A stretch of DNA of 18,364 bases from Eggerthellaceae bacterium (lineage in GTDB: Bacteria > Actinomycetota > Coriobacteriia > Coriobacteriales > Eggerthellaceae): positions 1 through 18,364 of the forward strand of contig JAFYTB010000085.1 of NCBI GenBank assembly GCA_017559045.1. Direction: 5' to 3'. Under the pieces are notes generated by a model. It was not told the DNA's origin, made no database searches, and saw only the letters and a program-made list of their open reading frames with translations. Positions 7,052 to 15,730 of the stretch are shown in pieces. The position numbers and the translations under genes were made by a program. Within the stretch, counting starts at the first letter, position 1. Every line of letters starts with the position of its first letter.

Positions 7052-8029
7052 ATGACGAAGCGTGCCTTCAGCGTATTTGGAGACTCGATCTCGACTTTCG
7101 AAGGGTGTGTTCCATCCGAAAATCTCGTCTACTATCAGGGGGAGAACCTCGAGCGTACTGGTGTCGCCTCTGTTGAGGACACGTGGTGGATGCGCGTCAT
7201 TAATCATTTTGATGGGCGCTTGCTTTCGAACGCCTCCTTTTCGGGCAGCATGACTGCGGGAGCGGGGTTTCCCGCGGGCTACTCTGATCAGCGCATTATG
7301 CAAATCACTGGATCACAGGGTGAACATCCAGACGATATCCTCGTGTTTATGGGCACGAATGATTACGGGTGGGGAAGCTCTGCAGCTCAGGCGGCGGGAC
7401 GGAGCATAGCAACGCCTCAATGCGTTGACCTTTTGCGGGTTCCTATGGAGGTCGCCGGGCTTGCGTCTGACGATGGTCTTGCTGAATTCGAGACCGCTTA
7501 CGGACTTATGCTTCGAAAGATGAGGTCATCTTATCCCGGATCTCGCATATGGTGCCTTTCGTTGATGACGGGAAGAGAGGTCGGTCGCATATCATCGTGC
7601 TTCACGTATGCTCTTCGCGGTATCCTTCTTCATGAGTACAACGAGGCAATTTCTCGCCAAGCTTGTTTCAATGGATGCACTTTCGTTGACACTCAAGCAA
7701 TAGGCTTTGATTACGAAGCGAGTGATGGCACTCATCCGACGAATCGCGGAATGAGGCAGATCGCTGAAATGGTCATCGCTGCGATGATTGATGACGATCG
7801 CGTTGATGGTGGGCTGGCTAAATACAGTCACTCCAATGATGGCTGTGCCGCCGTGAGAGCGGATGCCCTCTCGCTTCAGTATCCCGAGTTATTTAATGAG
7901 GGAATGAGGGCGGAGCAGTGGTGCGATAAGCCCGCATGTGTTGCTTGCGATTACGCTCGTGGTGCCGGTAACCAATGGTCCTGCGTCTGTGACGCACCTG
8001 AGTCTGTTCGTAATGGGAAGGTGGTTTAG
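7052..8029 (+). CDS. SGNH/GDSL hydrolase with cysteine-rich tail
   Basis: This 325-residue protein shows the SGNH hydrolase blocks in order: FGDSIS with catalytic Ser12, NASFSGS (60-66) with the oxyanion Gly, MGTND (Asn103) and DGTH with Asp225 and His228. Such enzymes hydrolyse esters on lipids, sugars or cell-wall material. No signal peptide is seen, so it is probably cytoplasmic. After the catalytic core there is a tail of about 60 residues with Cys291, Cys296, Cys299, Cys311 and Cys313 (C-x4-C-x2-C-x11-C-x-C), a spacing that could bind zinc and is not part of the normal SGNH fold. GGAG lies just before the start. It sits between an exporter and a methyltransferase-like gene with gaps of 12 and 3 bases, so the three are very likely co-transcribed. 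The substrate is not readable. Confidence 0.83.
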   Translation: MTKRAFSVFGDSISTFEGCVPSENLVYYQGENLERTGVASVEDTWWMRVINHFDGRLLSNASFSGSMTAGAGFPAGYSDQRIMQITGSQGEHPDDILVFMGTNDYGWGSSAAQAAGRSIATPQCVDLLRVPMEVAGLASDDGLAEFETAYGLMLRKMRSSYPGSRIWCLSLMTGREVGRISSCFTYALRGILLHEYNEAISRQACFNGCTFVDTQAIGFDYEASDGTHPTNRGMRQIAEMVIAAMIDDDRVDGGLAKYSHSNDGCAAVRADALSLQYPELFNEGMRAEQWCDKPACVACDYARGAGNQWSCVCDAPESVRNGKVV

Positions 8030-8032
8030 ACG

Positions 8033-8812
8033 ATGGCTGTCGAAGAACCCCTGTATGATGGCGAAAATCTCCATGTATATCCTCGCACTATGTTTGGCAC
8101 GGCATTTGTGTATGACATAGAGACCGAGGATGATGACGAGGTGCGCGTCCTCGAAGTGGGTGGCGTGTTTGAGTCAGCTACATATATCGATCACCGTCGT
8201 TTCGAGCCTACCTTTGCGTACTACTACGCCTTTGATCATCTATTCGAGGCATTCCCTGAGCCCGATCGAGTGCTCATGATTGGCGGAGGAGGCTTTGCTT
8301 ACCCGAAGCACTTCATTGCTTCACAGCCTTATGGCTCCATGGACGTTGTCGAGATCGACCCCGTTATTACGCGAATTGCGCGTCGTCACTTTTTCCTCGA
8401 TGAGTTAATCGAGGATTTTGATACCCGTACCACTGGTCGACTCAATATCGTGACGGCGGATGGGTTTGCCTACCTTAAAGAAGACGGGCCTTCCTACGAT
8501 GTGATCATCAACGATTCGTTTTCGGGTGGAGAAGCTACCTCTTCGCTTGTTGAGCCTGGAGGATTGAAGGTTGTTAAGAATCGTCTATCCGATCGAGGGG
8601 TGTATCTGATCAACGTGATTTGCGACCTTGAGGTTGATGCAAGGCCTCTTCTTCAGGTTGTCGAGAACCTTCGAGGCGAATTCGCGAACGTGCACGTTGT
8701 TCCCTGCGTTGATGATGTGTTTGGTGATGCTGACAACAACCTCGTTATCGCGACGGATGGAGAATACGAGTTCACCGATTGCTTGCCTTCGGCGCCTGAG
8801 TTGGGGTATTAG
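8033..8812 (+). CDS. Spermidine-synthase-like SAM-binding protein
   Basis: This 259-residue protein has a short beta-rich N-terminal region (about 1-70) and a Rossmann-type domain like polyamine aminopropyltransferases. Visible motifs are VLMIGGGGFAY (80-90, nucleotide-binding loop), VVEIDP (Glu107, Asp109), TADGF (Asp143) and YDVIINDSFSGG (Asp161). In true spermidine synthases the last motif carries two catalytic acids (D-S/T-T-D-P type). Here only one Asp is present and the rest reads SFSGG. That pattern is common in spermidine-synthase-like proteins of unknown activity, so methyl or aminopropyl transfer to another acceptor is possible, and I do not call it speE. The start follows the SGNH stop by three bases, with AAGGTGG inside the previous gene's end. 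Its stop overlaps the convergent metallopeptidase gene by four bases. Confidence 0.78.
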   Translation: MAVEEPLYDGENLHVYPRTMFGTAFVYDIETEDDDEVRVLEVGGVFESATYIDHRRFEPTFAYYYAFDHLFEAFPEPDRVLMIGGGGFAYPKHFIASQPYGSMDVVEIDPVITRIARRHFFLDELIEDFDTRTTGRLNIVTADGFAYLKEDGPSYDVIINDSFSGGEATSSLVEPGGLKVVKNRLSDRGVYLINVICDLEVDARPLLQVVENLRGEFANVHVVPCVDDVFGDADNNLVIATDGEYEFTDCLPSAPELGY

Positions 8813-9372
8813 CGGAGCTTTGCTCTACGCGTTTTCCAGTCGGGTAAGTACTTATCCATAAGCGCATAAAACTTAGGACCATGACTTCGCTCGATAAGGT
8901 GACATAGCTCGTGTACGACGACGTATTCGAGGCATTCAGGCGGATAAAGGGCAAGTCGGGTGTTAATGCAAATGCGCCCCGTAGAGGGCTGGCAGCTTCC
9001 CCAGCGGCTCTTCATGTTTCTGTATGCGAGATTGCCCGCTTTGACGCCAATGATGCGCTCCCAGTGCTCGATGAGCAGAGGAGTTGCGGCGGCTACGATA
9101 GCCTTCCATTCGGCGGCGTCTTCCTTCGATGCGCTTTCGGCTTGCGCCGTGGGCGAGTTAGCGAGCTTTTCGAGAGAGGCGTCGATCCAGGCTCTCTTCT
9201 CTCTAATGAAGCTGCGAATGAAGGTATCGGACGTGCGATAAGGCGCAGATATCTCGATGCTGCCCCCATTATGAGGAGTGACCCGCAGGCGCAGGTTTTT
9301 GATGCGCTTGCGGGTCACCTTGACTTCAAGGCCATCGACAACCAAAACGTTGATGTTGGTTTTGCTGGCCAC
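8809..9372 (-). CDS. YgjP-like (DUF45) metallopeptidase
   Basis: This 187-residue protein matches the YgjP/DUF45 zinc-peptidase family in length and motifs. The N-terminal part carries the family's KRIKNLRLRV and IEISAP strands. The C-terminal part has RWGSC (123-127), the zinc-binding helix HELCH (154-158) and a third ligand His164 in SHGPKFY. It is probably cytoplasmic and its physiological substrate is unknown. I use the GTG at 9372. There is no clear ribosome binding site in front of it, which together with the 19-base gap to the aldo/keto reductase gene suggests translation by reinitiation after that gene. It ends convergent with, and overlapping, the spermidine-synthase-like gene. Confidence 0.87.
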   Translation of the reverse strand: MASKTNINVLVVDGLEVKVTRKRIKNLRLRVTPHNGGSIEISAPYRTSDTFIRSFIREKRAWIDASLEKLANSPTAQAESASKEDAAEWKAIVAAATPLLIEHWERIIGVKAGNLAYRNMKSRWGSCQPSTGRICINTRLALYPPECLEYVVVHELCHLIERSHGPKFYALMDKYLPDWKTRRAKLR

Positions 9373-9391
9373 GCTACTTGCGTTTATGGGG

Positions 9392-10558
9392 CTACTGAGC
9401 CGGCTTCATGAGGACGTTCGTGCGAGAGAACGGAACGATCTCTTCAGCGATACGATCGAAGCAGTCGAGGATGTTGATGTTCTGCGGGCAAGCGTCCTCG
9501 CAGGCACCGCAACGAATGCACTCGTTGGGAAGCTTCTTTCCCATGTTGAAGCGCACGACGAAGCCGAGCTGGTAATTTGCCTTGTACGGATCCTCGAAGT
9601 TGATGAGATAGTTGAGGGCCGTAAGTGCGCCGGATACGCCGATGCCTTCGGGGCAGACCTTGGCGCAGTAGTCGCAGCCGGTGCAGGGGATGGTCTTATC
9701 GGAGCTCATGGCTTCGATAATGCGGTCGAATGCAGCCAGTTCAGCCTCGTTGAGGGGCTTGAAGTCTGCAAATGCGCGGCAGTTGTCCTCAACCTGCTCA
9801 ACGGTGTTCATACCGGAAAGGGTGCAGAAAACGCCAGGGGCGCTTGCGGCAAAGCGGAGAGCAGCGGTGGCGTAAGAGTCGTTCGGCAGCTCAGCGTCAA
9901 TGATGTCCTTTACGGTTTGGGGAGGATTTGCGAGCAGGCCGCCCTTGACGGGTTCCATGGTGACGACGGGGTAGCCATGCTTTGCGGCAATCTCGATGCA
10001 CTCGCGCTCGCGGAACGAGGGATTCTCCCAGTCGGCGTAGTTTACCTGCAGCTGGATGAGCTCGGCATCGGGATATGCGGCGATGAACTCTTCGAGCTCT
10101 TCGGGAGTGCAATGAGCGGAATAGCCGATATGCTTGGCAAGGCCGCGCTCCTTAACGGACTTCATGAACTCCCAGACCTGATGCTTCTCGAAGCCGGCGG
10201 TGCGGTTGCCGCCGAGGTTGTGCATAAGGTACACATCGACGTATTCGACGCCAAGGTTTGCGAGGGACTCCTGCAGCTGGCGCTCAAGATCTTCCTGGCT
10301 GTTGCAGTATGCGCCCCATGCGACGCACTTCGTGGCGATGAAATAGTTCTCGCGCGGATGACGCTCTACGAGGGCCTTGCGAAGAGCGACTTCGCTATTG
10401 GGATAAGCCCATGCGGTGTCAAAGTAATTGCCGCCTGCCTCAAGGTAGGCATCGACCATTTGAGAGGTGAGCTCGATATCGATCTCGTTCGTCTCACGGC
10501 CGGTGAATCGCATACAGCCAAAGCCAAGAGGGCTGATTTTGCTAACATCAAACGTCAT
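9392..10558 (-). CDS. Aldo/keto reductase with C-terminal 2x[4Fe-4S] ferredoxin domain
   Basis: This 388-residue protein has an aldo/keto reductase barrel with the catalytic tetrad Asp47, Tyr52, Lys77 and His113. A ferredoxin-like domain follows, with two cysteine sets: C292-x2-C295-x2-C298-x3-C302 and C347-x2-C350-x2-C353-x3-C357, each fit for one [4Fe-4S] cluster. Proteins of this build are frequent in strict anaerobes and probably exchange electrons with ferredoxin partners, but their substrates are mostly unknown. It is cytoplasmic. A perfect ribosome binding site (AGAGGAGG) lies before the ATG. It follows sbcC by 44 bases on the same strand, so it may belong to that transcript. A weak -10-like TATAAG in the gap is not convincing as a separate promoter. 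Confidence 0.92.
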   Translation of the reverse strand: MTFDVSKISPLGFGCMRFTGRETNEIDIELTSQMVDAYLEAGGNYFDTAWAYPNSEVALRKALVERHPRENYFIATKCVAWGAYCNSQEDLERQLQESLANLGVEYVDVYLMHNLGGNRTAGFEKHQVWEFMKSVKERGLAKHIGYSAHCTPEELEEFIAAYPDAELIQLQVNYADWENPSFRERECIEIAAKHGYPVVTMEPVKGGLLANPPQTVKDIIDAELPNDSYATAALRFAASAPGVFCTLSGMNTVEQVEDNCRAFADFKPLNEAELAAFDRIIEAMSSDKTIPCTGCDYCAKVCPEGIGVSGALTALNYLINFEDPYKANYQLGFVVRFNMGKKLPNECIRCGACEDACPQNINILDCFDRIAEEIVPFSRTNVLMKPAQ

Positions 10559-10602
10559 GATTCCTCCTCTGATGAGCGTTTGAGATACTTATAAAAAGGA
10601 TA

Positions 10603-13380
10603 CTACAGTTCCATGCGTAAGCTCGAGCCATCTCTCGTGCGTGTGACGAGTATTCGCTTGTCGATGCAGGATTTGAGCTCTTCGACATGGCTGATTATTC
10701 CAATGAGCTTGTCATCGCCGGTAAGTGTTGAGAGCATGCGAATGGCCGCCTGAAGGCTTTCTTCGTCGAGGGATCCGAATCCTTCATCGATGAATAGGGT
10801 TTCAAGTTGAATTCCGCCCGCGAATCTCTGCACGACATCAGAGAGGCCAAGTGCGAGCGAAAGAGAGGCCTGGAAAGACTCTCCGCCCGAAAGCGAGTGC
10901 GCTGCACGCGCTTTGCCCGTGTAGTAGTCGTGGACATCGAGGTCGAGTCCGCTGGATCTGCGCTGGTCGCCAGATTGTGATCGGCGAACCAGCTGGTAGC
11001 GACCGGCGGTAACCACATCAAGACGACGGTTTGCCGCCTCAATGATGAGATCGAGGTACATGCTCTGCACGTATGTTTCGAAGCTGATGCGGTCTTTGCC
11101 TTTGAGGTTGCCTGCGGCTGTGTCGGCAAGCGTTCCAATGAGGCGGTATTGCTCCTCGGTCGCTGCCGATTTCTCCATGACTCGAGAAAGCTGCTTGGAA
11201 ACCGCATTATTGCGAGTTATGCGGGAGGCAAGCGCTTCCGATTCCTCGGAAAGAGCCTTCGCCTTTGCTTCGGCAAGTGCGAGATCTGCTTCAACTTGTT
11301 CGATAGCGAAGCTGGGGGACTGGTCTAGCTGAGCCTGAAGGGCAGCAAGTCGGCCTTTGGCGTGTGCGAGTTTTGACTCATGTGCGCGTATGGCAACCTG
11401 CGCCTCCTCGAAGGCGGCATTTAGGGTTTCGAGTGCCTTTTGCTTCTTGGTGATACTCTCTTTCGCTTTATCCAGGCTGTCGAAATCAAGTCCCTGAGAC
11501 AGGGTTTCTGCTTCAGCTTTGGCGGATTCTGCGAGGAGCAGGGCGTTGCGGTGCAGGTCGCTTGCTTTAGCAACCCTGTCGTTCGCTTCTTTGCGTTGCG
11601 TTTCCGCGGCATTGCGTGCCGCGATTGCAGCAAGGTACTTTCTTTCGAGGTCTTTGGCGATCCTGAAGGCAGATTTAGACGTGTCAAGCTGCTCTGCGGC
11701 TTTGGCGGTATCGGTCTTCAGCGCTTCGAGGGGATTGCCGGGTGTTTCGCCTGACCAGTGCTGTTCGACAAAACGATCGTATTCGCTGCGTTTTGCATCG
11801 AAGGCAGCTTGCGAGGTTGCGCAATCCTCCGAGGCTTTTGCGGCTGCTTGCTGGGCTCGATCAGCCGCCTTGCGCAGACGATCGACCTCTTCCTTCTTTG
11901 GGGTTGAGTGCGGAAGGTGCGCGGGTGCCGGGTGATCCGCGGATCCGCAAACAGGGCAAGGCTTGTCCGTCTCGAGCGTTGTGGCTAGGATGCCAGCCTG
12001 TCCGTCAAGGTATGCATGATAAGCCTCTTCGGCTAGGTGTGTAGCCGTGCGATAGGCGTCTCGGGATGCCGTGTAAGCTTCGAGATTTGCGTCGTGTTGC
12101 GTTTTTGCCTCTTGTGCTGCTTTGAGGAGGTCGACGCAGGTGCCGAGCGATTCGTTGCAAGCCTTGAGCGCTGCATCGGCTTCACCTACGGCTGCTTCTG
12201 CGCGAACGACTTGAGCGGGGGCTCCCTCCAATTCGGTTGCGGTTTTGCTGAACGTTTCGTAGTCGTTTTCGGCTGTTGCGAGGATGCTGTTTGCTTGCGA
12301 AAGCAGCTCGGTGAGGCGAAGCAGATCTTGTTCCGCTGCCTTTTGCTTGTTGACCGCATCGTTCAAGCGCTCGTAGAGCGGAAGCCTCGAAACCTCCGCT
12401 GCAATTTCGTTGCGAAGAGATTCTCTCTCGTTGTCGTGAGCTTTCTGCTCTTCGGCGCGGCATTTGGCTTGCTCCAGCGATTCTGCATGAGTGATTGCGA
12501 GAGCGTTGACCTCTTCGTGTTCCTTTTTAAGCGCAATGACTCGTCTTGCCTCGTCGGCGGCTGCTTTAAGAGAATCGCGATGCTCGGCTGCTTTCTGAAT
12601 GCTTTCAGAAAGGGACTGCTTCGAATTCTCGTCCTCGGAATTTTGTTCGGTGAGTGCTTCGCTGAGCCATGCGCCCGTCAGCCTGCTTTCCGCAAGAAGG
12701 GAATCCTTGAGAAGGCTGCGATCTGTTCCCTCAGCGAAATCAGCTTGTTTTGCGAGGGTCTTTACTTCGTTGGAAAGCAGCTCGTGCTCGCTCTTGAGGG
12801 CTTTTGCCTCTTCTTCGAGAAGGCTCTGGAATCGATCGTATCCTGCCGTGTTGAATAGCCTGCGGAAAATGGTGCCGCGTTCTTTTGTGCTCGACATGAG
12901 CAGTTTGCGGAAATCGCCTTGAGCGATCATCACGATCTGGGCGAACTGGTCGCTATCGATGCCAAGAAGCTCAGAGACGGCTTCGTCAACCTCGCGGTTT
13001 TTTGTAAGCGTGGGGAGTCCGGGTCTCTCAAATTCCACGCTTCCGAGATGCGTGGTGAATCCGGTGCCGCGCTGCTTTGGGCGTTCGTATTGGGGTGAGC
13101 GACGAATGCGGTGCGACTGCATTCGGTATTCGAAAACCAGCTCGACGAAAGTTTCGGTGTCGGGCAGAGCGAAGTCGCTACGAAGGGTTTTGGGGTCGCG
13201 GTATTTACCGGAGGCTTTGCCAAACAGAGCGAAGGATATGGCATCGAAGATGGTCGTCTTGCCGGCTCCCGTGTCGCCGTAGATAAGGTAGAGTCCGCTA
13301 TCACCAAGATTGGAGAGGGGCAGTTCGACTTCTCCGGCGTAGGGACCGAAGGCGCTCATGGTCAAGGACAGTGGTCTCAT
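10603..13380 (-). CDS. sbcC: SbcC, ATPase subunit of the SbcCD DNA nuclease (Rad50-like)
   Basis: This 925-residue SMC-like ATPase pairs with SbcD to cleave hairpins, protein-blocked ends and stalled replication structures. The N-terminal half-domain has Walker A GDTGAGKTT (35-43). Long Ala/Glu/Lys/Leu-rich coiled-coil stretches (about 190-470 and 490-800) flank the zinc hook CPVC at 475-478, which lets two Rad50-type arms join. The C-terminal half-domain has the signature LSGGES (830-835) and Walker B LFIDEGFGSLD (near 862-872). Length and layout are normal for the family. The ATG overlaps the sbcD stop by four bases, so the two subunits are translationally coupled. Confidence 0.95.
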   Translation of the reverse strand: MRPLSLTMSAFGPYAGEVELPLSNLGDSGLYLIYGDTGAGKTTIFDAISFALFGKASGKYRDPKTLRSDFALPDTETFVELVFEYRMQSHRIRRSPQYERPKQRGTGFTTHLGSVEFERPGLPTLTKNREVDEAVSELLGIDSDQFAQIVMIAQGDFRKLLMSSTKERGTIFRRLFNTAGYDRFQSLLEEEAKALKSEHELLSNEVKTLAKQADFAEGTDRSLLKDSLLAESRLTGAWLSEALTEQNSEDENSKQSLSESIQKAAEHRDSLKAAADEARRVIALKKEHEEVNALAITHAESLEQAKCRAEEQKAHDNERESLRNEIAAEVSRLPLYERLNDAVNKQKAAEQDLLRLTELLSQANSILATAENDYETFSKTATELEGAPAQVVRAEAAVGEADAALKACNESLGTCVDLLKAAQEAKTQHDANLEAYTASRDAYRTATHLAEEAYHAYLDGQAGILATTLETDKPCPVCGSADHPAPAHLPHSTPKKEEVDRLRKAADRAQQAAAKASEDCATSQAAFDAKRSEYDRFVEQHWSGETPGNPLEALKTDTAKAAEQLDTSKSAFRIAKDLERKYLAAIAARNAAETQRKEANDRVAKASDLHRNALLLAESAKAEAETLSQGLDFDSLDKAKESITKKQKALETLNAAFEEAQVAIRAHESKLAHAKGRLAALQAQLDQSPSFAIEQVEADLALAEAKAKALSEESEALASRITRNNAVSKQLSRVMEKSAATEEQYRLIGTLADTAAGNLKGKDRISFETYVQSMYLDLIIEAANRRLDVVTAGRYQLVRRSQSGDQRRSSGLDLDVHDYYTGKARAAHSLSGGESFQASLSLALGLSDVVQRFAGGIQLETLFIDEGFGSLDEESLQAAIRMLSTLTGDDKLIGIISHVEELKSCIDKRILVTRTRDGSSLRMEL

Positions 13381-14540
13381 CGTGCGCCTCCTTCCTGGGC
13401 GTATCCTGATTTATCGAGGGTCTCGGCGACAATCTTTGCTTGTTCTTCGTCGAGGGGCTTTCCGTTTTGCTCTTCGTAGAATGTTGCAAAGAGCTGGTAG
13501 GGATTGAGCTTGTGGAGCGCTTCGGAGTCGAGGGCTGCTGTTGAAGTGTGGCGAGACCTAATGTTGTCGTAATCGACTGCCATGACATTGGGATAGACCG
13601 AACGAACACGCGTTAGCGCGTCTATGGTGGGTTCTTCGTCGGTAAGAACGACGTGGACGTAGTCGTTGGCGTTTCCTTGCTGAACTACGTCGTCTGCGAG
13701 GATGCTTTCGAGAGGCCCGCGAATTTCGCGCATATCGTGCAAGGGCTCGATAGGGATGAGCTTCACCTCGATCGTGCTTTTGGGGCCCAGATCGACCAAG
13801 CATGCGCTTTTGGGATGGGGGATTTCTGAGAACGAGTACTTCAGCAGGGAGCCTGCATATCTTGCTTCGTCGCGTCCAATGCGCTGAGGGCGATGAACAT
13901 GGCCAAGCGCAACATAGTCGAACTGATCGAAGACGCTGATGTCGACATTGTCGAGGCCGCCAAGGTTAAGCTCGGAGTCGCTTGTTTCGGGCATTGCGGA
14001 TCCGGCGGTGACGAACTGGTGTGCAAGCACGACGTTTCGCATTTGCGGGTCGATATCGCAAGTGGAAAGGGCTGCTTGGATGGCGGTCGTATAGCTTTGG
14101 CCGATCTCAAGATCTGGGAAGTAGGGTCGAATATGGGCTGGCTTGAGGAAGGGCATGAGCCAGAACGCGACGGTTCCGTGTTCGTCGGGTAGCTGAACGC
14201 AGGGGATGCTTCCGTCGTAGACGCCGGGAAAGTGTACGCCGTGGGCAGCCAGGAGACTGGAAGCGTAGGCGATGCGTTCTGCGGAATCGTGGTTTCCCGG
14301 AATGGCGAGAACGGAGATATTCTTGCGCGTGGCCTCGGTGAGGAACCAATCGAAGAGGGAGACCGCCTCGGCGGAGGGGATTGTCTTGTCGTATAGGTCG
14401 CCCGCGAGAATGATCGCCGAGGTGTTTTCGTTTTCAGCAATGGTCAGTACTTGCTCAAGGGCGTAGCGCTGGTCTTCGAGCATGGAGAAGCCGTTTACTG
14501 ATTTTCCGATATGAAGGTCGGCTAGATGGAGGAATTTCAA
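13377..14540 (-). CDS. sbcD: SbcD, nuclease subunit of SbcCD (Mre11-like)
   Basis: This 387-residue metallophosphoesterase nuclease shows all five metal-binding motifs: DLHIG (Asp8, His10), GDLYD (Asp48), GNHD (Asn83, His84), AHQF (His174) and GHVH (His214, His216). The C-terminal part is the capping region of the SbcD family. It acts with SbcC as an ATP-dependent exonuclease and hairpin endonuclease on DNA. The start is a TTG at 14540. The conserved MKFLHLADLHIG begins exactly there and AAAGG lies about seven bases upstream. The ATG just before it is out of frame. It is 74 bases downstream of the WYL regulator gene on the same strand with no terminator or clear promoter between them, so co-transcription is likely. 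Confidence 0.94.
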   Translation of the reverse strand: MKFLHLADLHIGKSVNGFSMLEDQRYALEQVLTIAENENTSAIILAGDLYDKTIPSAEAVSLFDWFLTEATRKNISVLAIPGNHDSAERIAYASSLLAAHGVHFPGVYDGSIPCVQLPDEHGTVAFWLMPFLKPAHIRPYFPDLEIGQSYTTAIQAALSTCDIDPQMRNVVLAHQFVTAGSAMPETSDSELNLGGLDNVDISVFDQFDYVALGHVHRPQRIGRDEARYAGSLLKYSFSEIPHPKSACLVDLGPKSTIEVKLIPIEPLHDMREIRGPLESILADDVVQQGNANDYVHVVLTDEEPTIDALTRVRSVYPNVMAVDYDNIRSRHTSTAALDSEALHKLNPYQLFATFYEEQNGKPLDEEQAKIVAETLDKSGYAQEGGAR

Positions 14541-14614
14541 AATGAGCCTTTCATCTACATTCCGGTTGTTGCTTGCCTTTAGAGAATTGAGTTTTGCCTA
14601 GGTGATCGCTTGCG

Positions 14615-15598
14615 CTATTCGTACATATCGAGGATCGAGCGAAGATGTTCGGCGTAGGCGTCGGCCAAGTGCTTCGGTTTCTCGATGGCAACTGCGTTGC
14701 CGAATTGGGAGAGCCATCCAAAGAGAATGGGGCTTTCCATGACGCTGACATGCACGCGAGCTCGGTTTCCTTCGGGTGTTCCGAGTCTTACGTCTTTGCC
14801 GAAGCGATCTATCACGCTGCTCATGGCGCTTTCGTCGACGAGCAGCGTCATGGGGGTCATATCTCCGCGGAACATGCCGAAAGCACATTTTTGGAATTCC
14901 TCGGCATTGAAGTTCGCGATCTGGCTGTTGCGCGTAGCGGGTTCTTCGCAGAGTTCGATCTCGAGCATGCGGTCAACGCGGTAGGTGGTGAAGTCGGCGT
15001 ACTTGTCGTTGTAGGTGACAAGGTAGTAGTTACCATCGGCGTAGACGAGGTGAACTGGGGTTTCGATGTAGCGCTTTCCATCGCGCTGCATCTTCCTAGA
15101 CTTTTTCAGATCGTGTTTGAAGTACCAGAAGCTGATTTTGCGCTTTTCCCTCATTGCTTGATGGATGCAGTCGACATTGAGGTAGACGCTTTCGTTCTGC
15201 GTTTTGATGCGCCCTTCGACGTGAACTCGTTTTGAAAGGCTTTTGGCTTCATGTTTAGAGGCCATTTTCTTGAGGGTTTTTACTAAGGCATCCGATTTTG
15301 ATTGCGTAAGGAAGCGCGAGTTTTGCACTGCATCTACAAGTAGGAGCAGTTCGGGAAGCGAGAAGGTTCTTTGCGCGAGGGCGTATTCGACGGTTTTGCG
15401 GTGATGCTTTTTGATTTCGATACCGAATTCGCGCAGAACATCGATGTCGCGATAGATTGCCTTGCGCTCTGCGGGTATGCCTTCGGCGGCAAGACGCTCG
15501 ATGATTTGGGGCATGGACAGCCCGTGATCTGCGTCGGTTTCCTCGTGCATCATTCTAAGGAGATAGAGCAGTCTCATCTTTCCGGGTTCGACGACCAT
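14615..15598 (-). CDS. WYL-domain transcriptional regulator (YafY/PafB-like)
   Basis: This 327-residue protein has an N-terminal winged helix-turn-helix (about 5-66, with AIYRDIDVLREFGI as the recognition region), a linker helix region (80-125) and a WYL domain (about 140-220). The motif that names the family is YYL here (191-193). YRVDRM (Arg207, Arg210) and a WCX-type C-terminal extension follow. WYL domains sense nucleic acid or nucleotide ligands in the cases studied, and the family includes the mycobacterial DNA-damage regulators PafB and PafC and several phage-defence regulators. It leads a minus-strand run that continues with sbcD and sbcC, and it faces a HIRAN gene across a 218-base region with three inverted repeats. 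GGGAG lies about eight bases before the ATG. Control of both directions, including its own gene, is a reasonable inference but unproven. Confidence 0.88.
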   Translation of the reverse strand: MVVEPGKMRLLYLLRMMHEETDADHGLSMPQIIERLAAEGIPAERKAIYRDIDVLREFGIEIKKHHRKTVEYALAQRTFSLPELLLLVDAVQNSRFLTQSKSDALVKTLKKMASKHEAKSLSKRVHVEGRIKTQNESVYLNVDCIHQAMREKRKISFWYFKHDLKKSRKMQRDGKRYIETPVHLVYADGNYYLVTYNDKYADFTTYRVDRMLEIELCEEPATRNSQIANFNAEEFQKCAFGMFRGDMTPMTLLVDESAMSSVIDRFGKDVRLGTPEGNRARVHVSVMESPILFGWLSQFGNAVAIEKPKHLADAYAEHLRSILDMYE

Positions 15599-15626
15599 GC
15601 AGCTCTCCCTTCATGCGGTTCGTGTC

Positions 15627-15646
15627 CGCGTGGCGTAAAACACGCG
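15627..15646. repeat. Inverted repeat CGCGTG-N8-CACGCG before the WYL gene
   Basis: Perfect 6-base arms surround an 8-base centre, 29 bases upstream of the WYL start codon. It could be an operator or a leader hairpin in the WYL message. No T-run follows on either strand. Confidence 0.38.
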
Positions 15647-15648
15647 CG

Positions 15649-15669
15649 TTGCCATATTGAGCTTGGCAA
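15649..15669. repeat. Inverted repeat TTGCCA-N9-TGGCAA in the divergent region
   Basis: Perfect 6-base arms lie 21 bases outside to outside, the size of about two helical turns, as expected for a dimeric regulator. Partly matching CACG/CGTG bases lie beyond each arm. It sits between the WYL and HIRAN genes, two bases from the neighbouring repeat. Confidence 0.42.
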
Positions 15670-15730
15670 ACGTGCAGTTTCGGCTTTCCGATTTCTTTGA
15701 TTCATTATGGCCTGAGCTTAATTTCAAACT

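Noticed and set aside
9278..10594. Plus-strand open frame of 438 codons opposite the aldo/keto reductase
   Set aside because: The reductase on the other strand has its catalytic tetrad and eight cluster cysteines. The antisense frame has no family features and no ribosome binding site.
12037..12858. Plus-strand open frame of 273 codons opposite sbcC
   Set aside because: It is opposite the coiled-coil region of sbcC. Its Cys/Phe/Arg-rich translation is what the reverse of Ala/Glu/Lys codons gives.
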